NCBI RefSeq assembly: GCF_008329525.1
Contig: NZ_NPKQ01000004.1
Span: forward strand, 62,001 to 126,000
DNA length: 64,000 bases
Direction of reading: 5' to 3'
From: Tardiphaga sp. P9-11
GTDB lineage: Bacteria; Pseudomonadota; Alphaproteobacteria; Rhizobiales; Xanthobacteraceae
The stretch's first letter is position 1. Each line of letters starts with the position of its first letter. Under the pieces are notes generated by a model. That model saw only the letters and a program-made list of their open reading frames with translations. It was not told the origin of the DNA and searched no databases. A program made the position numbers and the translations under genes. This document shows, piece after piece, positions 34,668 through 43,186 of the stretch.

Positions 34668-35122
34668 CGGTCTGCCGTCGCTGCGTCGGATGTGCAGCAT
34701 GCTGCCTGTTGTCCATGCGCAAGGCGCGCAGCGCGCTGGCCGCTCCCGTCGCCATAGGTGATGCTCTCGCCTGTGGTGAGGAAGGTCTCCCACGAAATGC
34801 CCGAGGGATCCTCGATCCATGCCTTTTCGGACTTGGCATAACAACATTCCGTCTGACCTTGCTCGACCACCGTTCCGCCGGCCTCGCGCAGGCGGGCATA
34901 GACGTCGCCGAGTTCCGCACTGTCTTCGACCTGGACGCCGAGGTGGTCGAGGCCGGGCTCTCGGCCGCGCGTCGAGATGGCGAAATTCACGCGGGGATCG
35001 TCGAGCATCCATTTGGCATAGTCGGACTTCACGACGCTGGGTTGGGTCGCGAACAGCGTGGAGTAGAACCCGATCGATTGCGACAGATCCCGGACCGCGA
35101 CGTGGACATGGAGGCGCTTCAT
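34658..35122 (-). CDS. arsI: ArsI/CadI family dioxygenase-fold protein, probable C-As lyase
   Basis: A 154-residue VOC-fold protein. ArsI cleaves the carbon-arsenic bond of trivalent organoarsenicals with Fe(II) and O2. Its metal ligands and thiol pair are present with the right spacing: His5 (KRLHVHVAV), His60 (GLDHLGVQ), Glu112 (SWETF), and the As-binding vicinal pair Cys93-Cys94 in TECCYAK. The C-terminus has two more Cys pairs (AACC, RCC). The related CadI of Mycobacterium is a cadmium-induced homologue, so specificity needs proof. AAGGAACACC precedes the ATG. It lies between arsR and aqpS. Confidence 0.85.
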   Translation of the reverse strand: MKRLHVHVAVRDLSQSIGFYSTLFATQPSVVKSDYAKWMLDDPRVNFAISTRGREPGLDHLGVQVEDSAELGDVYARLREAGGTVVEQGQTECCYAKSEKAWIEDPSGISWETFLTTGESITYGDGSGQRAARLAHGQQAACCTSDAATADRCC

Positions 35123-35133
35123 GGTGTTCCTTT

Positions 35134-35529
35134 CTAGGCTGAGACTTTGCTGCGCTTGACGCGCGACGCTTTGCCGGGCGCGACCTTTCTGGCGGGTGTG
35201 CAGCACGGCAGCAGACTCTCGACCAGCGGCGCACATAATTCGGCGCTGCCGCCGCAACAGTCCTGGATCATGAACAGTGTCAGCTTGCGAAAGCCTTCGA
35301 GATCGACGCGGTAGATGATCGAGCGGCTATGGCGCTCGCCCATGACGAGGCCTGCGCGCGACAGGATCGCCAGATGCGCCGACATCGTGTTCTGCGGCAC
35401 ATCCATCAGGCGCGCGAGTTCGCCAGCCGGGATACCCGTCGGCTCATGCTTCACGAGCAGCCGGAACGTCTCGAGGCGGGTAACTTGCGCCAATGCCGAC
35501 AAGGCCGTAATAGCTTCTGACGATTTCAT
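35134..35529 (-). CDS. arsR: Arsenite-responsive repressor ArsR
   Basis: A 131-residue winged-helix repressor: ITALSALAQVTRLETFRLL, ELARLMDVPQNTMSAHLAIL (recognition helix) and RSIIYRVD (wing). The sensing cysteines are in the C-terminal part: Cys91-Cys92 and Cys99 in QDCCGGSAELC, with Cys109-Cys110. That resembles the Acidithiobacillus ArsR site (C95, C96, C102) rather than the E. coli one in the DNA-binding helix. The ATG at 35529 is used; the longer frame runs into the operator and the MFS gene. First gene of the ars operon, likely autorepressed. Confidence 0.93.
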   Translation of the reverse strand: MKSSEAITALSALAQVTRLETFRLLVKHEPTGIPAGELARLMDVPQNTMSAHLAILSRAGLVMGERHSRSIIYRVDLEGFRKLTLFMIQDCCGGSAELCAPLVESLLPCCTPARKVAPGKASRVKRSKVSA

Positions 35530-35550
35530 ATATCCAGATTTACGGATATA
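35529..35550. promoter_or_regulatory. Candidate ArsR operator
   Basis: TATATCC and GGATATA form a perfect 7-bp dyad with an 8-base spacer in the 67-base divergent region between arsR and the MFS gene. It touches the arsR start codon, a fitting place for repression of both directions. Confidence 0.65.
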
Positions 35551-35596
35551 TTGGCGTGTGTCAAGCTTGGCGAGTCGTGGATATTCAAGGGGCGGA

Positions 35597-36781
35597 ATGA
35601 GCGAGAAACAGATGCGGGTTATTCTCGCTTTGGGCACGACGCAGACACTGGCGTGGGCGTCCAGTTATTATCTGCCGGCGATCCTCGCCAATCCGATCGC
35701 GCATGATCTCGGCATTTCGCCCAACCTGTTTTTTGCAGCGTTTTCCGGTTCGCTGGTGATTTCGGGTTTGCTCGGTCCGCGTGTCGGACGTCAGATCGAT
35801 CGCGTTGGAGGTCGGCAGGTGCTGTCGATCTCGAACGTGACATTCGCAACGGGGCTGGCACTGCTTGGCGCCGCGCATTCGATCGCGGTGCTGATGGTCG
35901 CGTGGCTGTTTCTCGGCGTCGGGATGGGGCTCGGTCTGTACGATGCCGCGTTCGGGACCCTCGGACGCATCTATGGCGACAAGGCCCGTCGTGCCATCAC
36001 TGGCATCACGCTGATGGCCGGCTTTGCCAGCACCATCGGGTGGCCGTTGTCGGCATGGGGGCTCGAACATATCGGCTGGCGCAACACCTGCTATGTCTGG
36101 GCGGCCGCGCATATCCTGCTTGGACTGCCGCTGAACCTGCTGTGTCTGCCGCGTATCGAACGGCGCGCGATGACGGCAGCGGCCGGTACCAGGCCGAACA
36201 TTCCCATCGACCGGCCGATGGTTCTGCTGGCCGTTGCGTTTGCAGCGGCGTGGGCGGTCACCGGCGCGATGGCGGCGCACCTGCCGCGCATTCTTGAAAG
36301 CTTGGGTGCCACCACTGTACAGGCTGTTGCAGCAGGTGCGTTCATCGGACCGGCGCAGGTGCTGGCGCGGATCCTCGAGGCCAGCCTGCTCAGTCGATCG
36401 CATCCGCTGTTGTCATGCCGGTTGGCCTGTGCGGCGCATCCGTGCGGGGCGGTGATCATCGCCCTGATCGGAGGCCCGGCCGCGATCGCCTTTGCAATCT
36501 TCCACGGTGCCGGCAATGGCATTCTGACCATCGCGCGCGGCACTGTACCGCTGGCGATCTTCGGGCCGCACAATTATGGCTATCGCCTCGGGCTGCTCGG
36601 CGCGCCCGCCAGAGTAGCGCAGGCTTTTGCGCCGCTGGCCTTCAGCCTGCTGATCGATGACCTGGGCGGCTATGTTCTGGTGGTGTCCTCCGGCCTGAGC
36701 TTGTTGGCACTGTTCGCCCTCGGCATGTTGAGGGTGACGCGATTTGATCCGGCTGCAGCCGAAATCGTTTCGACCCGGTAA
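35597..36781 (+). CDS. MFS exporter divergent from the ars operon
   Basis: A 394-residue, 12-span major facilitator. The N-half has LAWASSYYLPAILANPIA and the inter-helix motif GRQIDRVGGRQVL (A-motif, between helices 2 and 3). It is divergent from arsR across the candidate ArsR operator, so arsenic-dependent expression is likely. MFS proteins near ars genes include ArsK (arsenite, antimonite and organoarsenic export) and ArsJ (with a GAPDH, absent here); an ArsK-like role is the better guess but not shown by sequence. The ATG at 35597 has AAGGGGCGG upstream. Confidence 0.8.
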   Translation: MSEKQMRVILALGTTQTLAWASSYYLPAILANPIAHDLGISPNLFFAAFSGSLVISGLLGPRVGRQIDRVGGRQVLSISNVTFATGLALLGAAHSIAVLMVAWLFLGVGMGLGLYDAAFGTLGRIYGDKARRAITGITLMAGFASTIGWPLSAWGLEHIGWRNTCYVWAAAHILLGLPLNLLCLPRIERRAMTAAAGTRPNIPIDRPMVLLAVAFAAAWAVTGAMAAHLPRILESLGATTVQAVAAGAFIGPAQVLARILEASLLSRSHPLLSCRLACAAHPCGAVIIALIGGPAAIAFAIFHGAGNGILTIARGTVPLAIFGPHNYGYRLGLLGAPARVAQAFAPLAFSLLIDDLGGYVLVVSSGLSLLALFALGMLRVTRFDPAAAEIVSTR

Positions 36782-36920
36782 TGCAGGTGCCGCATAGGCC
36801 TCAGCTTGTGGTCTGCGATGGGAGCGGGGGATCTGCGTTATCCCCGCAAAAGGCGATCTTGACGACGGCGTCTTTCGGCAGCCTATGACAGTCTGGATCA
36901 ATCAATAAGAAACAGGCACC

Positions 36921-37655
36921 GTGACGCTTCCTGCACTGGATTCACCGAGATGGCAGGGCAGTGCCGCCGCGTTCCTGCTCGGGGTGGGGTCGATCACCAG
37001 GACCATCCTGACGCTGGTGCTGTTCGCGACCTATGTCGGCATCGGCGCGCTGGCCCATGACACGCATTTCAGCCTGTTCTGGGCGCTCGCATCGACTCTG
37101 TTCGTCTGGGCCGGCCCTGCGCAGATTATCCTTCTCGTCGCGCTCGGCTCCGGCGCCACGGTGATCCAGGCAGCGCTCGCTGTCACCGTGAGCGCGATCC
37201 GTCTGTTCCCCATGGTGGTATCGGTGCTGCCGATGCTGCGCATGCCGGATACCAAAAAGCGGCAACTGATCCTGCCGTCGCATTTCATTGCCGTGACACT
37301 GTGGGTGGAGTGCTTCCGCCTGATGCCGCTGGTGCCGCGCGAGCGACGCATCGCCTTCGTCAACGGACTCGGCTTCGGACTCGTCTCGTCGTCTCTGACC
37401 GCGACCTTCATCGGCTATCATCTCGCGGCCAATCTGCCGCCGCTGTTCGGCGCGGCGATCCTGCTGCTGACGCCGCTGGCGTTCCTGTTGTCCACCGCGC
37501 GCAACTGCAAGCAGCTCGCCGATGTCGTGGCGCTGGTGCTCGGCCTCGCACTATTTCCGGTGGTGTCGATGCTCAACACCGGCGTCGATATTCTGATCAG
37601 TGGCGTCTCCGCCGGCACGATCGCTTATGGCGTGCATCGCTGGAGGCGGCGATGA
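36921..37655 (+). CDS. azlC: AzlC family branched-chain amino acid exporter, large subunit
   Basis: A 244-residue AzlC-type membrane protein: GSITRTILTLVLFATYVGIG and FWALASTLFVWAGPAQIILL, then LPSHFIAVTLWVECFRLM. Together with the small subunit AzlD it exports branched-chain or other hydrophobic amino acids (YgaZH in E. coli exports valine). It starts with GTG and its stop overlaps the azlD ATG. The N-terminal first span differs from typical GxxPIxxG openings, a mild divergence. Confidence 0.85.
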   Translation: MTLPALDSPRWQGSAAAFLLGVGSITRTILTLVLFATYVGIGALAHDTHFSLFWALASTLFVWAGPAQIILLVALGSGATVIQAALAVTVSAIRLFPMVVSVLPMLRMPDTKKRQLILPSHFIAVTLWVECFRLMPLVPRERRIAFVNGLGFGLVSSSLTATFIGYHLAANLPPLFGAAILLLTPLAFLLSTARNCKQLADVVALVLGLALFPVVSMLNTGVDILISGVSAGTIAYGVHRWRRR

Positions 37656-37996
37656 GCGACTTCATCGGCGACTGGCATGCTCTGCTCGTGCTCCTGCTGG
37701 CAGGCTTCCTGCCCAATGAAGTCTGGCGCATGCTCGGCCTGTGGCTCGGCGGCGGGGTCGATGAGGAGTCCGAGATCCTGGTCTGGGTGAGGGCGGTGGC
37801 CACTGCAATCCTTGCCGGTGTCATCGCGCAAATCCTGGTCGTGCCGCCCGGCGCGCTGGCGAGTATTCCGCCGCCGTTGCGCTATGGCGCGGTGGCTGTC
37901 GGACTCGTCGTCTTCGTCGCTTTCAGGCGCTCGATCTTCCTCGGCGTTGCATGCGGTGAGCTGGTGATGGTCACCGGCAAATACATCCTCGGTTGA
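37652..37996 (+). CDS. azlD: AzlD family amino acid exporter, small subunit
   Basis: A 114-residue, four-span protein of the AzlD/YgaH type: LAGFLPNEVWRMLGLWLGG, a central ILVWVRAVATAILAGVIAQ helix, and a final RRSIFLGVACGELVMVTGKY helix. The ATG overlaps the azlC stop (ATGA), with GGAGGCGG as ribosome site, so both subunits are made together. The sequence is somewhat unlike standard AzlD, but size, topology and position support it. Confidence 0.82.
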   Translation: MSDFIGDWHALLVLLLAGFLPNEVWRMLGLWLGGGVDEESEILVWVRAVATAILAGVIAQILVVPPGALASIPPPLRYGAVAVGLVVFVAFRRSIFLGVACGELVMVTGKYILG

Positions 37997-38086
37997 TAGA
38001 CGACAGCGTCAGGCTGTATCGGCCTTGTATGACTGCGTGAACGCGATAGTCTCCACCCAACTTAAAAATAGGGGGTGGGAGACGAT

Positions 38087-39073
38087 ATGAGATTGCGTGC
38101 AAGATCTGCCTTGATATCTGGCCTTATCATTGCTGCGATGGGATTTGCCGCTCCGCTCGCCCGTGCGGCGGAATATCCGACGCGTGTGATCAAACTCGTG
38201 GTGCCCTATGCGGCCGGCGGTCCGACCGATGTGCTTGCGCGTCTGGTGGCGGATTATCTCGGCCGCGACCTCAAGCAGACGATCATCGTCGAGAACAAGC
38301 CGGGCGCGCAGGGCGCCATCGCCGCCGAGATGGTTTCGCGTGCAGACCCCGACGGCTATACGCTGTTCGTCACCGCCGCATCCATCATGGTGCTCAACCC
38401 GCTGCTCTACAAAAAGCTGTCCTACGATCCGCAGAAGGATCTGCGGATGCTGACGGTGGTCACCGATCTGCCGGTGGTGATGGAAGTGCATCCGTCGGTG
38501 CCGGCCAAGACGGTGAAGGAATTCGTGGCTTACGCGAAGGCCAATCCGGGCAAGCTTAATTTCGGTTCGGCCGGCACCGGCGGCACCATTCATCTTGCCG
38601 GCGAGATGTTCAAACAGATCGCCGGCGTCGATATGGCCCATGTGCCTTACAAGGGCGCGGGACCGGCGCTGACCGATCTGCTCTCCGGCAATATCCAGGT
38701 GATGTTCGATACGCTCTCCACCGCGCTGCCGCCTGTGAAGGCCGGGTTGCTGCGGCCGCTCGGCGTCAGCTCGAAAGAGCGCAGTCCCGATCTGCCTGAT
38801 GTGCCGACCGTCATCGAGAGCGGCTATCCCGACTATCAGGTCGGCGTCTGGTTCGGTCTGGCGGGATCGTCGAAACTGCCGGACGATGTCGTGAAGACCG
38901 TGATGGCTAGCATGGACCGCGCCTTGAACGACAATACATTTCGCGCGTCGCTGGAAAAGATCGGTTTCCCGGTGCTGCGGCCGAAGAGCGTCAAGGAGAT
39001 CAACGAATTCGTTGACGAGGACCGGGCACGGTGGTCGAAGGTGATCAAGGCGCAGAATATCTCGCTGGATTGA
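38087..39073 (+). CDS. TctC/Bug family periplasmic solute-binding protein
   Basis: A 328-residue receptor of the tripartite tricarboxylate transporter type. After the signal peptide (ending ARAAE) come the Bug motifs: YPTRVIKLVVPYAAGGPTD, NKPGAQGAIAAEMV and the GSAGTGGTIHLAGEMFK ligand loop with VPYKGAGPAL. It would bind a carboxylate in the periplasm. No TctA or TctB membrane genes are adjacent, as is common for the many orphan Bug proteins of this order. The ATG at 38087 has GGGAGACG upstream; the GTG at 38075 is less likely. Confidence 0.92.
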   Translation: MRLRARSALISGLIIAAMGFAAPLARAAEYPTRVIKLVVPYAAGGPTDVLARLVADYLGRDLKQTIIVENKPGAQGAIAAEMVSRADPDGYTLFVTAASIMVLNPLLYKKLSYDPQKDLRMLTVVTDLPVVMEVHPSVPAKTVKEFVAYAKANPGKLNFGSAGTGGTIHLAGEMFKQIAGVDMAHVPYKGAGPALTDLLSGNIQVMFDTLSTALPPVKAGLLRPLGVSSKERSPDLPDVPTVIESGYPDYQVGVWFGLAGSSKLPDDVVKTVMASMDRALNDNTFRASLEKIGFPVLRPKSVKEINEFVDEDRARWSKVIKAQNISLD

Positions 39074-39099
39074 TCGACAGGATGCAAGCACGGTGACCA

Positions 39100-39591
39100 A
39101 TGGTTCGTGAAAGTGAAATCCGCGCCGGCGAACTCGCCGTCGATGCACCGAAGCCGAACCATGCGGGCCTGGTCTATATCGGGCGCATCCGCACGCCCTG
39201 GACGTCGCGGCTGGAAACGCCGCGGCAGGGCCGCCATGACGGCCCGGTGTGCCGGCTCGAGATCTTCGAGCCATGGGTGCCGGGGCTGAAGGACCTCGAC
39301 CTCTACAAGCACCTCGAAGTGATCTACTGGCTGCATCTGTCACGCCGCGACCTGGTGCTGCAGAGTCCGAAAAACGACGGCAATGCGCGCGGCATCTTCT
39401 CGTTGCGCACACCGGTGCGGCCCAATCCGCTCGGCACATCCATGGTGAAGCTGGTGGGGATCGAGGGATCGACCGTGCTGGTGCGCGGGCTCGATTGCCT
39501 CGACGAGACGCCGCTGCTGGATCTCAAACCCGACCGCTGCGAATTCACGCCACTGGCACCGCCGCAGCCCGGGGACTTTCAGACGGAGTAG
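39100..39591 (+). CDS. trmO: tRNA (N6-threonylcarbamoyladenosine(37)-N6)-methyltransferase, TsaA/TrmO family
   Basis: A 163-residue protein with the TsaA/YaeB barrel signature: [36 protein letters not shown], and the hallmark [18 protein letters not shown]. TrmO methylates t6A at position 37 of threonine tRNA using S-adenosylmethionine. It lacks the C-terminal domain of E. coli TrmO and is of the short type, whose activity on tRNA is less well established. Starts 27 bases after the solute-binding protein gene. Confidence 0.85.
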   Translation: MVRESEIRAGELAVDAPKPNHAGLVYIGRIRTPWTSRLETPRQGRHDGPVCRLEIFEPWVPGLKDLDLYKHLEVIYWLHLSRRDLVLQSPKNDGNARGIFSLRTPVRPNPLGTSMVKLVGIEGSTVLVRGLDCLDETPLLDLKPDRCEFTPLAPPQPGDFQTE

Positions 39592-39599
39592 GGGACTTA

Positions 39600-39643
39600 C
39601 CTCTCCCCGCGCTTTGCGGGGAGAGGTCGCCGCGTCTTCGCGG
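39600..39643. repeat. Double-hairpin intergenic repeat
   Basis: CCTCTCCCCGC-gcttt-GCGGGGAGAGG (39600-39626) followed by CCGCG-tctt-CGCGG (39630-39643). A common interspersed element in this group; an inverted copy occurs at 39755-39795. Confidence 0.7.
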
Positions 39644-39754
39644 CGGGTGAGGGGCTGTGCACGACGTTGACGCGAGTAAACGCTCTCGGGTCGGTAATTT
39701 GACGCCGCAGACAGCGATCCGATAGATCACCATTGCGATTGGCTGTGTGCGTTG

Positions 39755-39795
39755 CCCCTCACCCCACCCCTCTCCCCGCGCAGAGCGGGGAGAGG
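39755..39795. repeat. Inverted partner of the double-hairpin repeat
   Basis: CCCCTCACCCC then CCCTCTCCCCGC-gcaga-GCGGGGAGAGGG (39768-39795): the reverse-oriented counterpart of the element at 39600, so the pair flanks about 110 bases of spacer. It may terminate transcripts of the converging trmO and HIT genes. Confidence 0.65.
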
Positions 39796-39817
39796 GAGCG
39801 CACGGCCGGTGCGTAGC

Positions 39818-40246
39818 CTACAGCGCCGCCAGTGCCGCGATCAGCTTAGTCGCGTTGTCTTCCAGCACCTTCGGGTCTTCCTTGCGCGATGCCGGCGGCA
39901 GCAGGCCGACATTGTCGTGGCGCGGCATCACATGCATGTGCAGGTGAAACACCACCTGGCCGCCGGCCGCTTCACTGTATTGCGCGACGGTCATGCCGTC
40001 GGCCTTGAAGGCCTGTTTGCAGGCCGCGGCGATCTTGTGGGCGGCGCGGATGACATGGGCGTAGTCGTCCGGCGTGATGTCGAAGATATTGCGCGCAGGT
40101 GCTTTCGGGATCACCAGCGTATGGCCGGGCGAGCGCGGCATGATGTCGAGGAACGCCAGCACGTGGTCGTTCTCATAGACCTTGTAGCAGGGGAATTCGC
40201 CGCGCAGGATCTTGGCGAAGATGTTGTTGGGGTCATACGCGGTCAT
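39818..40246 (-). CDS. HIT family nucleotide hydrolase/transferase
   Basis: A 142-residue histidine-triad protein of the Hint branch: YDPNNIFAKILRGEFPCYKV at the start, MPRSPGHTLVIPK in the middle, and the catalytic triad in HLHMHVMPR. Hint enzymes remove small groups from AMP-linked substrates. GGAGGATTCC precedes the ATG. The C-terminal 30 residues extend beyond the triad, as is usual in this order. It follows the acyltransferase-like gene by 58 bases in the same direction. Confidence 0.93.
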   Translation of the reverse strand: MTAYDPNNIFAKILRGEFPCYKVYENDHVLAFLDIMPRSPGHTLVIPKAPARNIFDITPDDYAHVIRAAHKIAAACKQAFKADGMTVAQYSEAAGGQVVFHLHMHVMPRHDNVGLLPPASRKEDPKVLEDNATKLIAALAAL

Positions 40247-40304
40247 GGAATCCTCCGAGAATTTTGGCGACTGTCGCCGCCAGACGTGCCTCGGTCAAGA
40301 CGGC

Positions 40305-41540
40305 TTAATCCTGCTCATCGCCCTTCCTGAACGGGCCGGCATCGGTTAATTCGCGGACGGCTTCCGCGACATATTCGCGCTCGCGCTTCAGATATTCGCC
40401 GACCGCCTGACGCAACCCGCGATCGGCGATGTAATGCGCCGAATAGGTGGTCTGCGGCAGATAGCCCCGTGCGATCTTGTGTTCACCCTGGGCGCCGGCC
40501 TCCACGGTCTTCAATCCGTGGCGGATGGCAAAGTCGATGGCCTGATAATAGCAGACCTCGAAATGCAGGAACGGGTGATGCTCGACGGCGCCCCAGTGGC
40601 GGCCGAACAGCGTATCCGAGCCGATGAAATTGATGGCACCGGCGATCCACTTGCCGTCGCGTTTGGCCATGATCAGCGCGACGTCGTTGCTCATGCTCTC
40701 GGCGATCAGCGCATAAAACTCGCGTGTCAGATAGGGGCGTCCCCATTTGCGGGAGCCGGTCTCCATATAGAAGGCGAAGAACGCGTCCCACGCATCCTCG
40801 GTGATCTCGCTGCCGGTGAGGGGGTGGATGGTGATGCCATTGGCGAGCGCATCGCGGCGCTCGCGCTTGATCGCCTTGCGATGGCGCGAATTCAGCGTTG
40901 CCAGGAAATCGTCGAAGGTGCTGTAGCCATCATTGCGGAAATGAAACTGCTGGTCTGTCCGCTGCAGGAAGCCGCGTGCGGCGAGAAATTGCCATTCGCT
41001 TTCGCGCGCGAAAGTGACATGGACAGATGACGCATCGGTGGCCTCGCAGAGACCGACCAGACCGCCTGCAAGCGCCGCACCGACGCGTTCGACATCGACC
41101 CCGTCGCGGATCAGCAGGCGCGGACCGGTGGCAGGCGTGAACGGAACCGAGGCCTGCAGCTTCGGGTAATATTGCCCGCCGGCGCGCTCATAGGCATCGG
41201 CCCAGCCGCGGTCGAACACGTATTCGCCCTGCGAGTGCGACTTCAGATAGCAGGGCACGACACCGACGATGCGGCCCTCGCTTTTGGCGATCAGATGCCG
41301 CGGTCCCCAGCCGGTGCGGGCGCAGGCCGAATTCGATTTCTCGACGGCCGTGAAAAAGGCATGGGACACGAACGGGTTGTAATTGGCTTTCGAGGTGCAA
41401 CCGTTGCTCACCGGGGCCAGCGTATCGAGGCTCTCGACCCCGCCAAGATCGGCATGGCCGGTGGCACAAGCGTCCCAATCCGTGGCCGGAATCTGGCTGA
41501 TGGACGCCACTGCTTCGAGGGTTATATCCGATGACGTCAT
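40305..41540 (-). CDS. FemAB/GNAT-like acyltransferase (DUF482, PF04339 family)
   Basis: A 411-residue protein of the family annotated as peptidoglycan biosynthesis/recognition (DUF482): NPFVSHAFFTAVEKSNSAC near the N-terminus, AYERAGGQYYPKLQASVPFTPATGPRL split across the middle, and the GNAT-like half with LATLNSRHRKAIKRERRDA, then EAGAQGEHKIARGYLP. The exact reaction is unproven. The ATG at 41540 is chosen; a TTG one codon upstream is possible. It belongs to a minus-strand run RidA-GDPD-this-HIT with gaps of 60-100 bases. Confidence 0.85.
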   Translation of the reverse strand: MTSSDITLEAVASISQIPATDWDACATGHADLGGVESLDTLAPVSNGCTSKANYNPFVSHAFFTAVEKSNSACARTGWGPRHLIAKSEGRIVGVVPCYLKSHSQGEYVFDRGWADAYERAGGQYYPKLQASVPFTPATGPRLLIRDGVDVERVGAALAGGLVGLCEATDASSVHVTFARESEWQFLAARGFLQRTDQQFHFRNDGYSTFDDFLATLNSRHRKAIKRERRDALANGITIHPLTGSEITEDAWDAFFAFYMETGSRKWGRPYLTREFYALIAESMSNDVALIMAKRDGKWIAGAINFIGSDTLFGRHWGAVEHHPFLHFEVCYYQAIDFAIRHGLKTVEAGAQGEHKIARGYLPQTTYSAHYIADRGLRQAVGEYLKREREYVAEAVRELTDAGPFRKGDEQD

Positions 41541-41642
41541 CAATCACTTGAACCGGTCATATGCGATCAACCGTCGCGGTGACCGCTGCTAAGATTGTGC
41601 ATCGCGCCGGACAGTTCAAGTCCCGGCTGCAAGGCCTTCAGA

Positions 41643-42389
41643 TTACGGCACGAAGCCTTCGAACGTCATCTGGTCGGCATAGCGGGCGGTGATGGCGCGC
41701 TGTTCCGGCGTCCGAACGGTCCAGGTCAGGAGCGCGCAGCCAAAGATGTTGCGGGCGATCCACGGCGCCGGGGCGGGCAGTTCCTTTACCCAATAGGAGA
41801 CGAAATGCGGCCGGGTGCGGAAGGCGTGGCGGAGATGGCGCATGCCGTCGCGCTGGGCCTGCGTCAGCGTCAGCCACTCGCCGTCGTCATAGGTGCGCTG
41901 GGCGGTGATGCCGCGCGGCATTTCGGGTGCGATTTTGCGCATCGCGAGAACCTGATCGGGATCGAACGACATCCAGGCAACAGGACCGCGATAGGTTTTG
42001 AGAATCTCGGCGACGCGGGTGACGAGTTTGCGGTCGCCATCGAAGTGGCTCTTGATCTCGATCACGAGCCCGACGCGGCCGTCGATCAGAGCGAGCAGAT
42101 CGCCGAGCGACATCATGCGCTCTGGCGTGTTCTTGAAATTGACCTGCTTGAGTTCGGCGGAGGTCTTCGCGAGCAGGGGGCCGGCGCCCTCGGTCAGGCG
42201 TCCCAACTCATCGTCGTGATGCACCATTGCCTCGCCGTCGGCGGTGAGCTGCACATCGGTCTCGATGCTGAAATTGCCAGATATGGCGGCGTGCATGGCG
42301 CCGGGCATGTTCTCGATGATGCCGCGAGCGCGATCATGCAGGCCACGATGCGCGACCGGCCGGGCGATGAGCCAGTCAGGAGCGCGCAT
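41643..42389 (-). CDS. Cytoplasmic glycerophosphodiester phosphodiesterase (UgpQ-like)
   Basis: A 248-residue GDPD without signal peptide: VAHRGLHD and IIENMPGAM supply the first His, Arg and Glu; FSIETDVQLTADGEAMVHHDD the metal Glu-Asp and catalytic His. IEIKS and the C-terminal LLTWTVRTPEQR are also typical. It splits glycerophosphodiesters in the cytoplasm, unlike the exported enzyme at 5413-6657. RidA lies upstream, separated by a hairpin repeat. Confidence 0.9.
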   Translation of the reverse strand: MRAPDWLIARPVAHRGLHDRARGIIENMPGAMHAAISGNFSIETDVQLTADGEAMVHHDDELGRLTEGAGPLLAKTSAELKQVNFKNTPERMMSLGDLLALIDGRVGLVIEIKSHFDGDRKLVTRVAEILKTYRGPVAWMSFDPDQVLAMRKIAPEMPRGITAQRTYDDGEWLTLTQAQRDGMRHLRHAFRTRPHFVSYWVKELPAPAPWIARNIFGCALLTWTVRTPEQRAITARYADQMTFEGFVP

Positions 42390-42409
42390 CGGGATTGTCC
42401 TGCATCAGA

Positions 42410-42453
42410 GCGTTTTCAAGCGAAGTGGATACCGGTTCGCGTGAAGAAAACGC
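42410..42453. repeat. Interspersed hairpin element (GCGTTTTC...GAAAACGC)
   Basis: GCGTTTTC (42410-42417) and GAAAACGC (42446-42453) enclose a 28-base loop containing ACCGGTTCGCGTGAA. I recognise this as a dispersed element of Bradyrhizobiaceae; it sits between the RidA and GDPD genes. Confidence 0.65.
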
Positions 42454-42467
42454 GTCAAAACGAAAAG

Positions 42468-42935
42468 CTAGATGACTTCGAACACCGCGTCGACCTCGAC
42501 CGCGCAATCGGCGGGCAGCGAGGCGACGCCGACAGCGGCGCGGGAATGACGACCCTTGTCGCCGAAGGCGGCGACCATCAGGTCCGATGCGCCATTGATG
42601 ATCTTCGGCGCGTCGATGAAATCCGGCGTCGAATTGACGAAGCCGCCGAGGCGGACGACGCGGGCCACCTTGTCGAGATCGCCGAGCGCTGCCTTGACCT
42701 GGGCCAGGATGTTGATCGCGCAGCCGCGCGCGGCATTGACGCCCTGTTCGAGCGTGACGCCAGCGCCGAGCTTGCCCTTGGCGATCAGCTGGCCGTCGGC
42801 GCCCATGCAGATCTGGCCGGAGACGAACAGCAGATTGCCCGTGCGGACGAAGCCGACATAGTTCGCCACCGGGCTCACCGGCTCGTGAAGCTTGACCCCC
42901 AGATCCGCAAGTTTCTGCTCGACCGTTCCTGCCAT
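42468..42935 (-). CDS. ridA: RidA/YjgF family protein
   Basis: A 155-residue member of the RidA superfamily, which as trimers hydrolyse reactive imine/enamine intermediates. It is of the longer subgroup: VANYVGFVRTGNLLFVSGQI, QGVNAARGCAINILAQVKA, VVRLGGFVNSTPDF and the C-terminal RAAVGVASLPADCAVEVDAV. The Arg that contacts the 2-imino acid carboxylate in canonical RidA corresponds to RAAVGV here. GGGGAATC precedes the ATG at 42935. Divergent from eipB. Confidence 0.9.
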   Translation of the reverse strand: MAGTVEQKLADLGVKLHEPVSPVANYVGFVRTGNLLFVSGQICMGADGQLIAKGKLGAGVTLEQGVNAARGCAINILAQVKAALGDLDKVARVVRLGGFVNSTPDFIDAPKIINGASDLMVAAFGDKGRHSRAAVGVASLPADCAVEVDAVFEVI

Positions 42936-43186
42936 CGTGATTCCCCAAACAATTGATGATGTGCCCGAACAAAAGTCCCCAAAGGGTTCAGGCGCTCTCT
43001 GTTTCACCCATACCGCGTTGCCATGCAAGTGACGATCCGGCGACACCCGCCTGCCCTGCAATAGTGCGGTTCTGGCAAGATTTGCCGCAGAATATGGCAT
43101 TTGCGCAGTGCGAATCCGGCGCGGCCGTAGTTGCGACGCAATAGGGCGCTCTTTATTGTTGTAGTTCCAGAATCCAGGGAAATCCC

